Shown here piece after piece: positions 17,621-26,793 of a DNA stretch of 64,000 nt (positions are counted from its first letter, which is position 1; the number at the start of each line of letters is the position of its first letter). The notes below the pieces were generated by a model that saw nothing but the letters and a program-made list of their open reading frames with translations, was not told the origin of the DNA and searched no databases. Origin of the DNA: Oceanospirillum sp048265165 (GTDB lineage: Bacteria > Pseudomonadota > Gammaproteobacteria > Pseudomonadales > Halomonadaceae); contig NZ_JBLXCD010000004.1 of the NCBI RefSeq assembly GCF_048265165.1, positions 124,001 through 188,000 of the forward strand. The letters are read 5' to 3'. The position numbers were made by a program, and so were the translations under genes.

Positions 17621-18955
17621 TTAGACGTCTATTGGCTGAGAGTGTTTTAGTAGTGCAATACTTAGTATCAATACTAGCGTTTCGCTAATCAGAGGGATCA
17701 ACCAGATACCGTCCACACTCCAGATCAGCGGAATAATAAGCAGCAGAATGGCTACCAGCGCTCCACCACGGGACAGAGAGATGCTGCCTGCCAGCAGAGG
17801 TTTTTCCAGTGCGGTGAAGTAGCCTGCGCTGACAACATTGAGCCCCATGACAATAAATCCAAGGCAAAAGAGCATCATGAGCTGATGTGACAGGTGGATG
17901 AGATCTGTATCATCCAGAAAAAAACCTGCCACTGAGTCACCAAAACAGTAGATCAGGCTATAGGCGCTTATTCCTAAAATGAGCGCTGCGCCTAAGGTTA
18001 AATGCAATACCCGGCGCAATAGTTGAGTTTCGCCCTGGCCATTTAAAAAACTGACTAAGGGCTGCATGCCCTGAGTTAAACCTAAAAAGGTTTGCAGCAT
18101 CATGATGCTGATATAGCCGATAACGCTAAAAGCAGCCAGTGCGGGGATTCCTAAATACAGTGCAATGGCATTGTTAAAGGCCAGTAAAATCAGTCCCATG
18201 GACATTTCAGTAATACCGTCCGGTAGTCCTGTGCGGATAAAGCGGAGCAGCTGTGACCCACGAGGGAGTACGGCAACCAATCTTAAACTACCACGGTTAC
18301 CTAGCAGGCCCATAAAATGCAGCAACAGAACAAGCAGGCTTGTTGACTGAGCGATGCCGGTTGCCAGTGCCGCCCCGGTTAGTCCCATCTCCAGCTCAAT
18401 AATAAACAGGTAATCCAGCAGGATGTTGGTTAATGCAGCAAGGCAGATGGCAAACAGCTCGCGGCCGGGAAAGCCGTCTACCTTGCAGAATACTTCCAGG
18501 GCATAAGAGACTAAGTAGGCGGTGTTAAAAAACAGGAGTACCGACAGGTATTCGCTGACACGGTCAACCATTTCACCCCGGGCGCCCAGTAACCAGGCGA
18601 TCTGATCCAAAAAGATAAAGCTGAGTGAGCAGGCAAGCAGGCCGAAGGCCAGTAGACTGTAAACAGCAGATGCAAAAATACGGTTTGCGGCTCCGAATTG
18701 ACCGGCCCCTCGTTGGACTCCCGCTGCGGTGGCCGCTCCGATGCTGATAATAATAGAAACAGCAAATAGAATTCCTACAAAGGGCAGACTTAAATTAACG
18801 GCTGCCAAAGCCTCTGCGCCGACACCCTGGCCGACAAAAATCCCATCAATAATACCGTACAGGCTAAATACCCAGACGGATGCAATGGAGGGTAGGGCGA
18901 ACCGAAGCAGGGTTTTCCCCACCTGATCGGCAGATGTTGTTTCCGCTGTTAACAC
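17621..18955 (-). CDS. MATE-family multidrug efflux protein
   Basis: Twelve-segment membrane exporter of 444 aa in the MepA/DinF-like branch of the MATE superfamily, which uses a proton or sodium gradient to expel cationic drugs. Typical elements are an N-terminal LLRFALPSIASVWVFSLYGIIDGIFVGQGVG, the repeated half at about residue 230 (TGLPDGITEMSMGL) and QGMQPLVSFLNGQG. It is divergent from a MerR-type regulator, the common arrangement for a drug-induced pump. The shared promoter region shows the long-spacer layout these regulators need. Confidence 0.9.
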   Translation of the reverse strand: MLTAETTSADQVGKTLLRFALPSIASVWVFSLYGIIDGIFVGQGVGAEALAAVNLSLPFVGILFAVSIIISIGAATAAGVQRGAGQFGAANRIFASAVYSLLAFGLLACSLSFIFLDQIAWLLGARGEMVDRVSEYLSVLLFFNTAYLVSYALEVFCKVDGFPGRELFAICLAALTNILLDYLFIIELEMGLTGAALATGIAQSTSLLVLLLHFMGLLGNRGSLRLVAVLPRGSQLLRFIRTGLPDGITEMSMGLILLAFNNAIALYLGIPALAAFSVIGYISIMMLQTFLGLTQGMQPLVSFLNGQGETQLLRRVLHLTLGAALILGISAYSLIYCFGDSVAGFFLDDTDLIHLSHQLMMLFCLGFIVMGLNVVSAGYFTALEKPLLAGSISLSRGGALVAILLLIIPLIWSVDGIWLIPLISETLVLILSIALLKHSQPIDV

Positions 18956-18986
18956 AATGCTTACTCTTGTTTTGGGTGGTATTAAC

Positions 18987-19024
18987 AGTTTAAAGTCTCA
19001 AGCTATTACAGAGTCAATGACTCT
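18987..19024 (-). promoter_or_regulatory. MerR-type promoter/operator between MATE and merR-like genes
   Basis: For the MATE gene, TTGACT (19017-19012) and TAAACT (18992-18987) are 19 bases apart, the over-long spacing that MerR-family activators correct by untwisting DNA. An imperfect dyad GACTC...GAGAC fills the spacer. A separate perfect dyad, AGAGTC-AAT-GACTCT, lies at 19010-19024 and overlaps the -35. The layout fits control by the adjacent regulator. Confidence 0.65.
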
Positions 19025-19105
19025 CCGAGTATATCGGGTAGAGCATGGGGCGGCAGGTAAGAGAAATAAGACAGAGATTAAGAAAATGATTTACAAGAGG
19101 CAAAG

Positions 19106-19912
19106 ATGAAGCTGTATCGCATCGGTCAGGTCAGCAAGCTTTACGGTATAAGTGTAGAAACCCTGAGACACTATGAAAAACAGGGGCTGCTGCTGCCATC
19201 GAAAGTGACGGAAAGTGGCTATCGTTACTATGACAGTCGCCAGATCTGGCGGCTGAACCTGATCCGAACTCTGCGTAAGTTGGATATAGGCTTAAGCGAT
19301 ATCGCTCGCTTTATACAGGATCGTACATTGGACAGCAGTGCAGATTTACTGGATTTGCAATTAGCTACGATCGCGGAGAAAAAACGTGAGTTGGAACAGC
19401 TTGAAGCCGAGCTTACTGAGCGACGAGCTTACCTGCAGCAGACCCGTAGGATAGATGTTAGCGGAGGGGTTCGTCATCAGGTGATGCCGGAGCGCCGGGT
19501 GCGGATTTCATCGGCTGAAACCAGTAGCTTTTGGGAGGTGGACAGAATCCACAAAGAGCTGGAGAGTCAGATGGCTGATCAGAAAATCACCTATTTTGCC
19601 TGGGGTAAAGCGGGTGTTTTTTTGGGGCAGAATGCTTTCGAGCAAGGGGATTACCATACATACAAACAGGTTTTTATTTTTGATGAGCAAGGGGAGGCGT
19701 GTTTGGCCGAAGGGGATTATCTCTGCCTTTATTATCAAGGGGAAAGCCCGGAAACTATTACGCAGGAGTATCAGCGGCTGCAGGCCTATATGGATGAAAA
19801 GCAGTTGGTTGCGGTAGGTCCTGCGATAGAGATCTACAGACTGGATATTCACGAAACAGATCGCCAGGAGGAGTATCTGACAGAAATACAGATACCGTAT
19901 CGTCCAAGGTAG
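19106..19912 (+). CDS. MerR-family regulator with GyrI-like ligand domain
   Basis: Transcriptional activator of 268 aa. The N-terminal MerR winged helix reads YRIGQVSKLYGISVETLRHYEKQGLLLPSKVTESGYRYYDSRQ, followed by a coiled-coil dimerisation helix (about residues 80-118) and a C-terminal domain resembling the GyrI/BmrR drug-binding fold. Such proteins bind cationic drugs and switch on efflux genes. It diverges from a MATE exporter with 150 bases between starts, and a 19-bp-spacer promoter faces that exporter. Confidence 0.9.
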   Translation: MKLYRIGQVSKLYGISVETLRHYEKQGLLLPSKVTESGYRYYDSRQIWRLNLIRTLRKLDIGLSDIARFIQDRTLDSSADLLDLQLATIAEKKRELEQLEAELTERRAYLQQTRRIDVSGGVRHQVMPERRVRISSAETSSFWEVDRIHKELESQMADQKITYFAWGKAGVFLGQNAFEQGDYHTYKQVFIFDEQGEACLAEGDYLCLYYQGESPETITQEYQRLQAYMDEKQLVAVGPAIEIYRLDIHETDRQEEYLTEIQIPYRPR

Positions 19913-19934
19913 GCGCTACGGTACCTGAGGGTTG

Positions 19935-21131
19935 TTAACGCAGGAGTGACAGTGCGATCTGCGGTAACTGGTTTGTCTGAGAGAGAATAGTCGATGATGC
20001 TTGCTGAATAATCTGATTGCGGGTGAGCTCAGCTGTCTCGTAAGCAAAGTCAGTGTCTGTTATCTGGGATCTGGAGGCTGCGACATTCATGGCCATTGTA
20101 TTGTTACTTCGGATCAGAGAGGTGATGCCATTCTGTTCTGCCCCTAATTTAGAGCGCTGACGACCAATCTGTGTGATCATGCCCGACATGGAATCAAGCA
20201 GAGTATCTGTGGCAAACCCATGCAGGCTCTTGATCTCATCACCGGTAAAGCCCCGTGCAACAATGCTGGCCTCGTTTAGTGTGCCTGATGGAAGTAGCGT
20301 TGCCCAATCCAGGTCTGCATTATCCAGAATGGCGGCTCCGACAGAGTTGTCCGGTAATTCTGTTGTTAAAATTTTTGTGAAATTTCCAACATTGAACTGA
20401 ACCGTTCCTGCGGCCTTCTCACCCAGATTTTTAACGGCACTAACACCAGCATTAGCCCCGAAAAGCTCCAGCACTGCGTTGTCCACAGTCGAGGCATTAC
20501 CGGTGCCGATATAAGCGGCAACCACTTTACCTAAGGTTCCGTAGTCATCAAGGTTGGTATTGGACATAGCAGAAAAAACCTGATCGCCAACACCCTCATT
20601 TTCAAGCACTTTTCCGAAAAGTGCAGAGAGGGTTGCGTTGCCTGTCGTGATTTCACTCTGTTCACCTGCATTTGCGCCTGTCTGAATCTGAAAGCCTGAA
20701 GTAGGGGAGTCATTATTCAGCAGCTTGATCTTACCAAAGGACGTACGCTCAGCGATGTCATCATTCGTGGTGAGCAGTTGTCCAAACTCCTGGCCGAGGG
20801 AACTACGGTCATCCGAAGAGAGCGTACGGTTACCTCCCTGGACAGCCAGCTGACGGACCCTTTGAAAATTATTAGTAATCTCTCCCATGGCACCTTCTGC
20901 AATCTGTGCAATAGATATCGCATCATTGGCATTTCGGGTTGCCTGATTCAGGCCTGTAATTTGAGTTTCCAGGCGATTGGATATCTGCAGACCTGCCGCA
21001 TCATCTTTGGCGCTATTGATACGACTGCCGGAAGATAACTTTTCATAAGAGCTGTTTATGCGCGAAACAACGTTAGACAGGTGCTTCTGGCCACTTAAAG
21101 CAGCGATGTTAGTGTTTACAAACAGGGCCAT
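19935..21131 (-). CDS. fliC: Flagellin
   Basis: Filament subunit of 398 aa. The conserved N-terminal D0/D1 part (MALFVNTNIAALSGQKHL...SYEKLSSGSRINSAKDDAAGLQISNRLE...SIAQIAEGAMGEITNNFQRVRQLAVQGGN) and C-terminal part (SQITDTDFAYETAELTRNQIIQQASSTILSQTNQLPQIALSLLR) are intact. The middle (about residues 140-310) is a variable surface domain. No other flagellar structural genes are adjacent, so it is a solitary flagellin. A clear sigma-28 promoter lies upstream. The gene converges on the MerR regulator with only 22 bases between. Confidence 0.96.
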   Translation of the reverse strand: MALFVNTNIAALSGQKHLSNVVSRINSSYEKLSSGSRINSAKDDAAGLQISNRLETQITGLNQATRNANDAISIAQIAEGAMGEITNNFQRVRQLAVQGGNRTLSSDDRSSLGQEFGQLLTTNDDIAERTSFGKIKLLNNDSPTSGFQIQTGANAGEQSEITTGNATLSALFGKVLENEGVGDQVFSAMSNTNLDDYGTLGKVVAAYIGTGNASTVDNAVLELFGANAGVSAVKNLGEKAAGTVQFNVGNFTKILTTELPDNSVGAAILDNADLDWATLLPSGTLNEASIVARGFTGDEIKSLHGFATDTLLDSMSGMITQIGRQRSKLGAEQNGITSLIRSNNTMAMNVAASRSQITDTDFAYETAELTRNQIIQQASSTILSQTNQLPQIALSLLR

Positions 21132-21208
21132 GTCGACATCCTTTGGAAGAAATTAATCCGTAAAGTAGAAAGTTCGAGTTCCATTCGTACTGAGTTGTAA
21201 CAGGCGTC

Positions 21209-21234
21209 ATATCGGCTTGTTTTGAATAAACTTA
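21209..21234 (-). promoter_or_regulatory. Sigma-28 (FliA) promoter of the flagellin gene
   Basis: On the minus strand TAAGTTT (21234-21228), 11 bases, then GCCGATAT (21216-21209) match the FliA consensus TAAAGTTT-N11-GCCGATAA closely. This places flagellin in the late flagellar class. Confidence 0.88.
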
Positions 21235-21386
21235 AATATTTTTGTAAAGAAAGATAACTGTTTTTTGGATCTGTAACACACCGAGTTTAGTGTGTAACTC
21301 ACTGAGTTTTTTCTTTGGTAATTCGAGTAAAAAGTCTAGAATAACTTATCCATTAGCCTTTAGTTTAATTTTGAGATGCTGCGACC

Positions 21387-23321
21387 ATGAAGACCTTCCG
21401 TCAATTGTCAATCCAGAATCGTCTGCTGATGACTCTGATCATTGCTGTTCTGGCCTCAGCCTGTATCACTGGCTGGATTGGGCATGCCGAGGCACGAAAA
21501 GTGCTGGTTGATCGCCTTGAGTCCTCTGAACTGCCTAACGTGGTAAAGCGAATCCGTAATGCGATCGATAAAGAAATTACCAGCATGCAGGTACTGACTC
21601 GTAGTATTGCAGAGAATGCCTTTGTGCTTAGCTGGCTTGAGAAAGGAGCTGATGCGGAGGGAGAGCAGCAGCTTATTCAGTATTTGAAGGATATAGCTGA
21701 AAATAATAATCTCAGTAACGCTTCTTTTGTTGATCGTGATACGGCCCGTTACTGGAATCAGGATGGCTTTTTGCGGGTTTTGCAAGAAGGGCAGCTCGAT
21801 GGCTGGTTTTTCCGTTTCAGAGACAGTGGTCAGGCGGAATCCGCCAGTACTTATACCTATCCAGAAGGCAATATAGATGTCTTTGTTAACTATCAACAGG
21901 TGAATGGGCGCGGCTCTTCTGGGGCATCCCGTTCTTTTGATGAGTTAGCAGCCTATTTAAAGGAGTTTCGTTTAGAGAATACCGGCTTTGTCTATCTGGC
22001 AGATGGAGATGGTGTTGTACAGGTCCACTTTGATGCGTCTTACAATAACACGCGCCGGCTTTCGGAAATGTATCCTCAGGCCAATGTTCAGTCATTGCTG
22101 CAGCAGCAGGACTTTGCTTTTATCCGCTCTGGTGATCATTTGGTTGCTGCAAGTTATATCCCCAGCCTGAAGTGGTACGTCATTGCACAGGTTCCTGAGT
22201 CGGAGCTTTATGCTCAGCTTGACCGCGCTGAATATAAGGCGATGGCGACGATCCTGATTATCGTCATAGTTTTTGGTGTTGTTGGTATCTGGTTGGCCCG
22301 CTCTCTTTCCCGGCCGCTCAATGATCTGGCGGCACTTTTTCAGAAGATGGGCGATAGTGGTGGTGATCTTTGTCAGAGGTTGGATGATAAAGGTGATTCA
22401 GAAATCTCCCGTGTGGGCAGGGGCTTTAATGCCTTTATTGGTAATATTCATAACGTTTTAAGTGAGGTCTCCGTTACGGCCCAGGGTGTGAGGCAGACCT
22501 CAGCGGAAGTCTCTGCTAACTCTGAACAGACCCGGAATGCCAGTCAATCCCAACAGGATAAGACTACTTGGGTTGCTTCGGCGATTCATGAAATGGGTGC
22601 TGCTACGGCTGAAATTGCTCAAAATGCAGCAGCAGCAGCAGGTGCAACTGAGAAAGCAGTGGAGCATACAGATCTTGCACGCCATGTTGTTAGTCAGGCT
22701 CAGCAACAAAGCTCTTCTATGGAAGGGGAGATGGAAGGTGTGGCTCAGGTTATTGCTCGCCTGGCGGAAAAGAGCGACAGCATTGGTACCGTCCTGGAAG
22801 TGATACGGGGTATTTCAGAGCAGACAAACCTTCTGGCTCTGAATGCTGCTATTGAAGCTGCTCGGGCAGGTGAGCAGGGTAGGGGGTTTGCGGTTGTTGC
22901 TGATGAGGTACGTAACTTAGCTCGGCGAACCAGTGACTCGACAGATGAGATCCAGATTATGATCGATGAGCTGCAGCATGAAGCTAAAAGTGCTGTAGAT
23001 AAAGTTGAGCAGTCCGGACAATATACGCGACAGAGTGTCGAGGCCGCTGAACAGGCTTGCCAGGCACTGGAAGCGATTCAGGTTGATATACGACAGATCT
23101 CTGAACTCAATATTCAGGTAGCGACGGCGACGGAAGAGCAGTCCAGTGTTACCAAGGAGATTAACTCGCATATTGTCCAAATCAGCGACAGCTCTGAACA
23201 GAATACCCAAGCCGCATCAGATCTTGCCCAGGAAAGCAATGCCTTGCGGGGACAGGCTGAAAAACTTCAGTCTTTGGTGGGACAGTTCCAGCTAGACCGG
23301 TCCGATCATTCGTCAGACTAA
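21387..23321 (+). CDS. Transmembrane methyl-accepting chemotaxis protein (Cache-type sensor)
   Basis: Chemoreceptor of 644 aa. An N-terminal membrane segment (about 12-30) is followed by a periplasmic sensor with double-Cache character (FVDRDTARYWNQDGFLRVLQ, RSFDELAAYLKEFRLENTGFVYLADGDGVVQVH), a second membrane segment (about 288-308), a HAMP domain and the signalling domain with SEQTNLLALNAAIEAARAGEQGRGFAVVADEVRNLA. The ligand is unknown; Cache domains often bind amino acids or organic acids. It is divergent from flagellin across 255 bases. No CheR/CheB pentapeptide is seen at the C-terminus. Confidence 0.93.
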   Translation: MKTFRQLSIQNRLLMTLIIAVLASACITGWIGHAEARKVLVDRLESSELPNVVKRIRNAIDKEITSMQVLTRSIAENAFVLSWLEKGADAEGEQQLIQYLKDIAENNNLSNASFVDRDTARYWNQDGFLRVLQEGQLDGWFFRFRDSGQAESASTYTYPEGNIDVFVNYQQVNGRGSSGASRSFDELAAYLKEFRLENTGFVYLADGDGVVQVHFDASYNNTRRLSEMYPQANVQSLLQQQDFAFIRSGDHLVAASYIPSLKWYVIAQVPESELYAQLDRAEYKAMATILIIVIVFGVVGIWLARSLSRPLNDLAALFQKMGDSGGDLCQRLDDKGDSEISRVGRGFNAFIGNIHNVLSEVSVTAQGVRQTSAEVSANSEQTRNASQSQQDKTTWVASAIHEMGAATAEIAQNAAAAAGATEKAVEHTDLARHVVSQAQQQSSSMEGEMEGVAQVIARLAEKSDSIGTVLEVIRGISEQTNLLALNAAIEAARAGEQGRGFAVVADEVRNLARRTSDSTDEIQIMIDELQHEAKSAVDKVEQSGQYTRQSVEAAEQACQALEAIQVDIRQISELNIQVATATEEQSSVTKEINSHIVQISDSSEQNTQAASDLAQESNALRGQAEKLQSLVGQFQLDRSDHSSD

Positions 23322-23437
23322 TGATAGCCTGCACCCTTGCCTTCTGATTAAATAAAGTTAAACATGGGGTCGATCAGAATCATACAGAGTGAGCCTGTTT
23401 AATCGCAGGTTGTCACTTTGCTAACAGAGGGTTTGAT

Positions 23438-24076
23438 GTGCGCCTCTTAAAGTACCTTAGTTTAATTTTGCTGGTTTTCTGCTGTTTTGACCCTATGGTC
23501 TATGCGGAGGATGACTCACAATCTGTGGTTGGTAATATCACTCAGGTTCAAGGGCATGCCCAGTTGTTCCGGTCGGGTAAGGTGGAACGGATAACACAGA
23601 ACACTATTCTACAGGAGGGTGATCGTGTAATAACGGCCCCTTCTGGCCGTGTTGGCCTTAGAATGAGAGATAATTCAAGGATTCTACTGGCGAATACAAC
23701 AGAGTTTGAGATTAAACGTTATCAGTTTGATCCGGTTGCCGGAACATCAGATGCCCGTTTTAAGCTGGTGAAGGGGGCGTTCAGGGCGATTACCGGAGCG
23801 ATTGGTCAACAGTCTGATCCGCGGTTTGAGGTTGAAACTCCTGTTGCAACTATAGGTATTCGGGGAACAGACTTCTGGGGTGGCTTTATCTTTAACGGCG
23901 ACCTGGATGTTGCCATGTTCAGAGGTAAAGGTGTTTACATCCGTAATAGCCAGGGGATGACAGAGATCACTCGGAAAGGCCACGGAGTAACGGTGCAGGA
24001 ACGAATAGCACCACCTGCCGCAAAACCCTGGCCGGACCGGAAGCTCCGGCAGGCTATGGAATCAACCCAGTTATAG
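23438..24076 (+). CDS. Exported FecR-domain protein
   Basis: Protein of 212 aa with a signal peptide (LLKYLSLILLVFCCFDPMVYA) and a periplasmic FecR domain with GNITQVQGHAQLFRSGKVERI, GDRVITAPSGRVGLRM and ATIGIRGTDFWGGF. The start is GTG, with GAGGG in front. Standalone FecR-domain proteins are not FecR sigma regulators, and their role is not established. It follows the chemoreceptor on the same strand by 116 bases, so cotranscription is possible. Confidence 0.78.
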   Translation: MRLLKYLSLILLVFCCFDPMVYAEDDSQSVVGNITQVQGHAQLFRSGKVERITQNTILQEGDRVITAPSGRVGLRMRDNSRILLANTTEFEIKRYQFDPVAGTSDARFKLVKGAFRAITGAIGQQSDPRFEVETPVATIGIRGTDFWGGFIFNGDLDVAMFRGKGVYIRNSQGMTEITRKGHGVTVQERIAPPAAKPWPDRKLRQAMESTQL

Positions 24077-24120
24077 TCTGAAATGAGCAGGTGGTAACGG
24101 CCAGAGGTTAACCCCCGTCT

Positions 24121-24618
24121 ATGATCTATCTGAAAGGCTACCCAGCAGGTATCCAGCAGCGGGTTAAAGAGCTGCTGGAACAAAAGTCTCTGCATAAGCA
24201 TCTTTTACAGCGCTACCCTAAATGCCACCAGTACAGCAACAATGACCAGCTCTATCGGTATGGGCTGGAGCTTAAACAGCGCTACATGAAGAAATCTCCA
24301 CCTTTAAAGAGAATTACCTTCGACCCCAAGGTAAGTGTCATTCATCATGCCTTGGGGTTAAACGCACATATCACCCGCGCCCATGGTGGCAAGTTAAAAG
24401 CCAGTCACGAGATTCGTATCGACCCCTGCTTTAAGCGTTGCCCGGAAGAATTTCTACGGATGATCTTGGTACACGAGCTGGCACACTTGAAGGAGCGGGA
24501 GCATAACAAGAGTTTTTATCAGCTTTGCCAACATATGGAGCCGGATTATTTTCAGCTGGAACTGGATCTCAGGCTTATGCTGACCTGGCAGGCAGCTGAG
24601 CAGAAAGCGTTGTATTAA
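24121..24618 (+). CDS. YgjP-type metal-dependent hydrolase (HExxH-like)
   Basis: Protein of 165 aa with the zinc-binding motif VHELAHLKEREHNKSFYQ, as in the YgjP/SprT-related DUF45 group. A conserved upstream stretch is ASHEIRIDPCFKRCPEEFLRMI. It is probably a zinc metalloprotein; the substrate is unknown. It lies 44 bases after the FecR-domain gene and ends at a strong bidirectional terminator. Confidence 0.8.
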   Translation: MIYLKGYPAGIQQRVKELLEQKSLHKHLLQRYPKCHQYSNNDQLYRYGLELKQRYMKKSPPLKRITFDPKVSVIHHALGLNAHITRAHGGKLKASHEIRIDPCFKRCPEEFLRMILVHELAHLKEREHNKSFYQLCQHMEPDYFQLELDLRLMLTWQAAEQKALY

Positions 24619-24657
24619 GGCAGACTGTTTAATCTGGTTAAAAATAGGATTGCAGCT

Positions 24658-24693
24658 AAACAAAGAGAGCCCTGATGTGGGCTCTCTTTGTTT
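24658..24693. terminator. Bidirectional terminator
   Basis: A perfect 15-bp stem (AAACAAAGAGAGCCC and its complement) with a six-base loop lies between the convergent YgjP-like gene and mesD. Confidence 0.92.
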
Positions 24694-24734
24694 ATAAGGT
24701 GGGCTTGCTAAACCCAGGTCTGTTGAGTGGATGG

Positions 24735-25769
24735 CTATTTGTTGGCTACCAGCTCTTTGCGGATAATTTCAGCACCTTCGCTCAGTGCTTTGAGTTTGCC
24801 TCTTGCGACTTCTCTGGATAGAGGTGCCATACCGCAATTTGTGCAGGGGTAAAGCTTGTCTGCATCAATGAACTGCAGGGCTTTTCGCAAAGTATCGGCA
24901 ACCTCTTCCGCTGTTTCTATTCGGTTGGTGGCGACGTCAATGGCTCCCACCATCACTTTCTTGCCCCGAATCAGTTCCAGTAGCTCGATCGGAACGTGGG
25001 AGTTTTGACACTCCAGAGAGATAATGTCGATACTGGATTGTTGCAGCTTAGGGAAGACCTCTTCGTACTGACGCCACTCAGAGCCTAGTGTTTTCTTCCA
25101 GTCTGTATTCGCTTTAATACCGTAGCCGTAACAGATGTGTACCACTGTTTCGCACTTCAGCCCTTCGATGGCTCTTTCCAGACAGGCGATTCCCCATGCG
25201 TTCACTTCATCGAAGAAGACGTTAAAAGCCGGCTCATCAAACTGGATAATATCCACACCTGCTGCTTCCAGTTCTTTCGCTTCCTGATTCAGAATCTTGG
25301 CAAACTCCCAGGCTAGCTTTTCCCGACTCTTGTAATGATCATCGTAGAGGGTATCGATCATGGTCATCGGGCCGGGCAGAGCCCATTTGATCTGCTTATC
25401 GGTCTGTTGGCGAAGGAATTTTGCATCGTCAACAAAAACGGGCTTCTGACGCGTCACCGGGCCGACAACCGTTGGTACGCTTGCATCGTAGCGATCACGG
25501 ATTCTGACTGTTTTTCGGTTTTCAAAATCGACGCCACTCAGGTGCTCGATGAAAGTTGTGACGAAGTGCTGACGTGTTTGTTCACCATCACTGACAATAT
25601 CGATACCGGCCTGCTGCTGTTCTTGCAAGGCCACACGCAGTGCATCTTCTTTACCTTCGGTTAGTGTTTCACCCTGAAGCTTCCAGGGGGACCAGAGTTT
25701 TTCCGGCTCTGCAAGCCAGGAAGGTTTAGGCAGGCTGCCCGCAGTGGATGTAGGTAATAGTTGTTTCAT
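24735..25769 (-). CDS. mesD: Core-type methionine synthase MesD (MetE C-terminal-like)
   Basis: Protein of 344 aa corresponding only to the catalytic C-terminal half of cobalamin-independent methionine synthase. The zinc ligands are recognisable in VHICYGYG (His and Cys), a Glu in ISLECQNS, and CTNCGM near the C-terminus. The N-terminal folate-binding half of MetE is absent. Short core proteins of this kind paired with DUF1852 were described as the folate-independent MesD/MesX methionine synthase, which makes methionine from homocysteine and needs oxygen. The DUF1852 gene lies directly upstream here, so the assignment is well supported. Confidence 0.88.
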   Translation of the reverse strand: MKQLLPTSTAGSLPKPSWLAEPEKLWSPWKLQGETLTEGKEDALRVALQEQQQAGIDIVSDGEQTRQHFVTTFIEHLSGVDFENRKTVRIRDRYDASVPTVVGPVTRQKPVFVDDAKFLRQQTDKQIKWALPGPMTMIDTLYDDHYKSREKLAWEFAKILNQEAKELEAAGVDIIQFDEPAFNVFFDEVNAWGIACLERAIEGLKCETVVHICYGYGIKANTDWKKTLGSEWRQYEEVFPKLQQSSIDIISLECQNSHVPIELLELIRGKKVMVGAIDVATNRIETAEEVADTLRKALQFIDADKLYPCTNCGMAPLSREVARGKLKALSEGAEIIRKELVANK

Positions 25770-25809
25770 AGCTGATGTTTATCTCTTAATTATATTATTT
25801 TCTGTGGCA

Positions 25810-26793
25810 TTACAGGACGTATTGACTTGCCCACTTATCAAGCAGGGCGCCGTAGGGCTTGATAAAGCTCTCTTCAGTGAAGCGGGCCTGTTTAACGGCC
25901 AGTTGACCCCGTTCTTCACGGTCATAAACGATCTGAGTTAATGAATGATCGCTGTTTTTCAGGTTAGGTTTGTAATGTTGGCCCGCTGCGGCATTGGCGT
26001 TGTAAATCTCAGGGCGATAGATCTTCTGGAATGTTTCCATGGTGCTGATGGTGCCGATCAGTTCAAGATTGCTGTAATCATTCAGCAGGTCGCCAAAAAA
26101 ATAGAAAGCGAGTGGAGCCACACTATTAGGCGGCATAAAGTAGCGAACCTCCATGCCCATTTTCTTAAAATACTGTTCGGTTAAAGAGGGCTCGTTGGGT
26201 TCATATTCAAAGCCCAACACCGGATGCTGATTATCAGTGCGATAGTAGGTTTTACTATCGGAGACGCTCAGGCAGATGACCGGCGGCTTTTCGAATTGAG
26301 CCTTGTAAGCTTCTGAGCGGATAAAACTCTGGAAAAGCTTGCCGTGCAGGTTGCCGAAATTGTCAGGAACAGAAAATTCACTTCGGCCCTTATTGTGATC
26401 CAGAAGCAAAACACTGAAATCATAATCGCGCACGTACGATGAGAAGTTGTTGCCCACCAGGCCTTCAATACGTTTGTTGGTCTTATGATCCACAATGCTG
26501 GTTTTTAAAATCTCAATAGCCGGGAATTTTTCTCCGGACTCCGGATGGTTGATATCCATATCAACAGAAACAATCTCCAGTTCCACTGAGAAGCGATTGC
26601 CCTGCGGGTTATCCCAATCAGCCAGTGCATTAAAACGATTATTAATCATCTCAAGGGCATTGCTCAGGTTCTGTTTGCGACTTTCACCTCGGGCTAAATT
26701 GGCAAAATTAGTGGTTAAACGTGTGCCTTCCGAAGGATGATAATTCTCGTCGAAAGTAATTCTGTTGATATCAAATTTGAATACGTTGTTCAT
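25810..26793 (-). CDS. mesX: MesX, DUF1852 partner of MesD
   Basis: Protein of 327 aa recognised as DUF1852 from the N-terminal FDINRITFDENYHPSEGTRLTTNFANLARGE and the later YYRTDNQHPVLGFEYEPNEPSLTEQYFKKMG. In bacteria with MesD it is required for methionine synthesis, and its chemistry is not fully settled. It precedes mesD by 40 bases on the same strand, so the pair forms an operon. No classic ribosome site is visible before the ATG. Confidence 0.85.
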   Translation of the reverse strand: MNNVFKFDINRITFDENYHPSEGTRLTTNFANLARGESRKQNLSNALEMINNRFNALADWDNPQGNRFSVELEIVSVDMDINHPESGEKFPAIEILKTSIVDHKTNKRIEGLVGNNFSSYVRDYDFSVLLLDHNKGRSEFSVPDNFGNLHGKLFQSFIRSEAYKAQFEKPPVICLSVSDSKTYYRTDNQHPVLGFEYEPNEPSLTEQYFKKMGMEVRYFMPPNSVAPLAFYFFGDLLNDYSNLELIGTISTMETFQKIYRPEIYNANAAAGQHYKPNLKNSDHSLTQIVYDREERGQLAVKQARFTEESFIKPYGALLDKWASQYVL

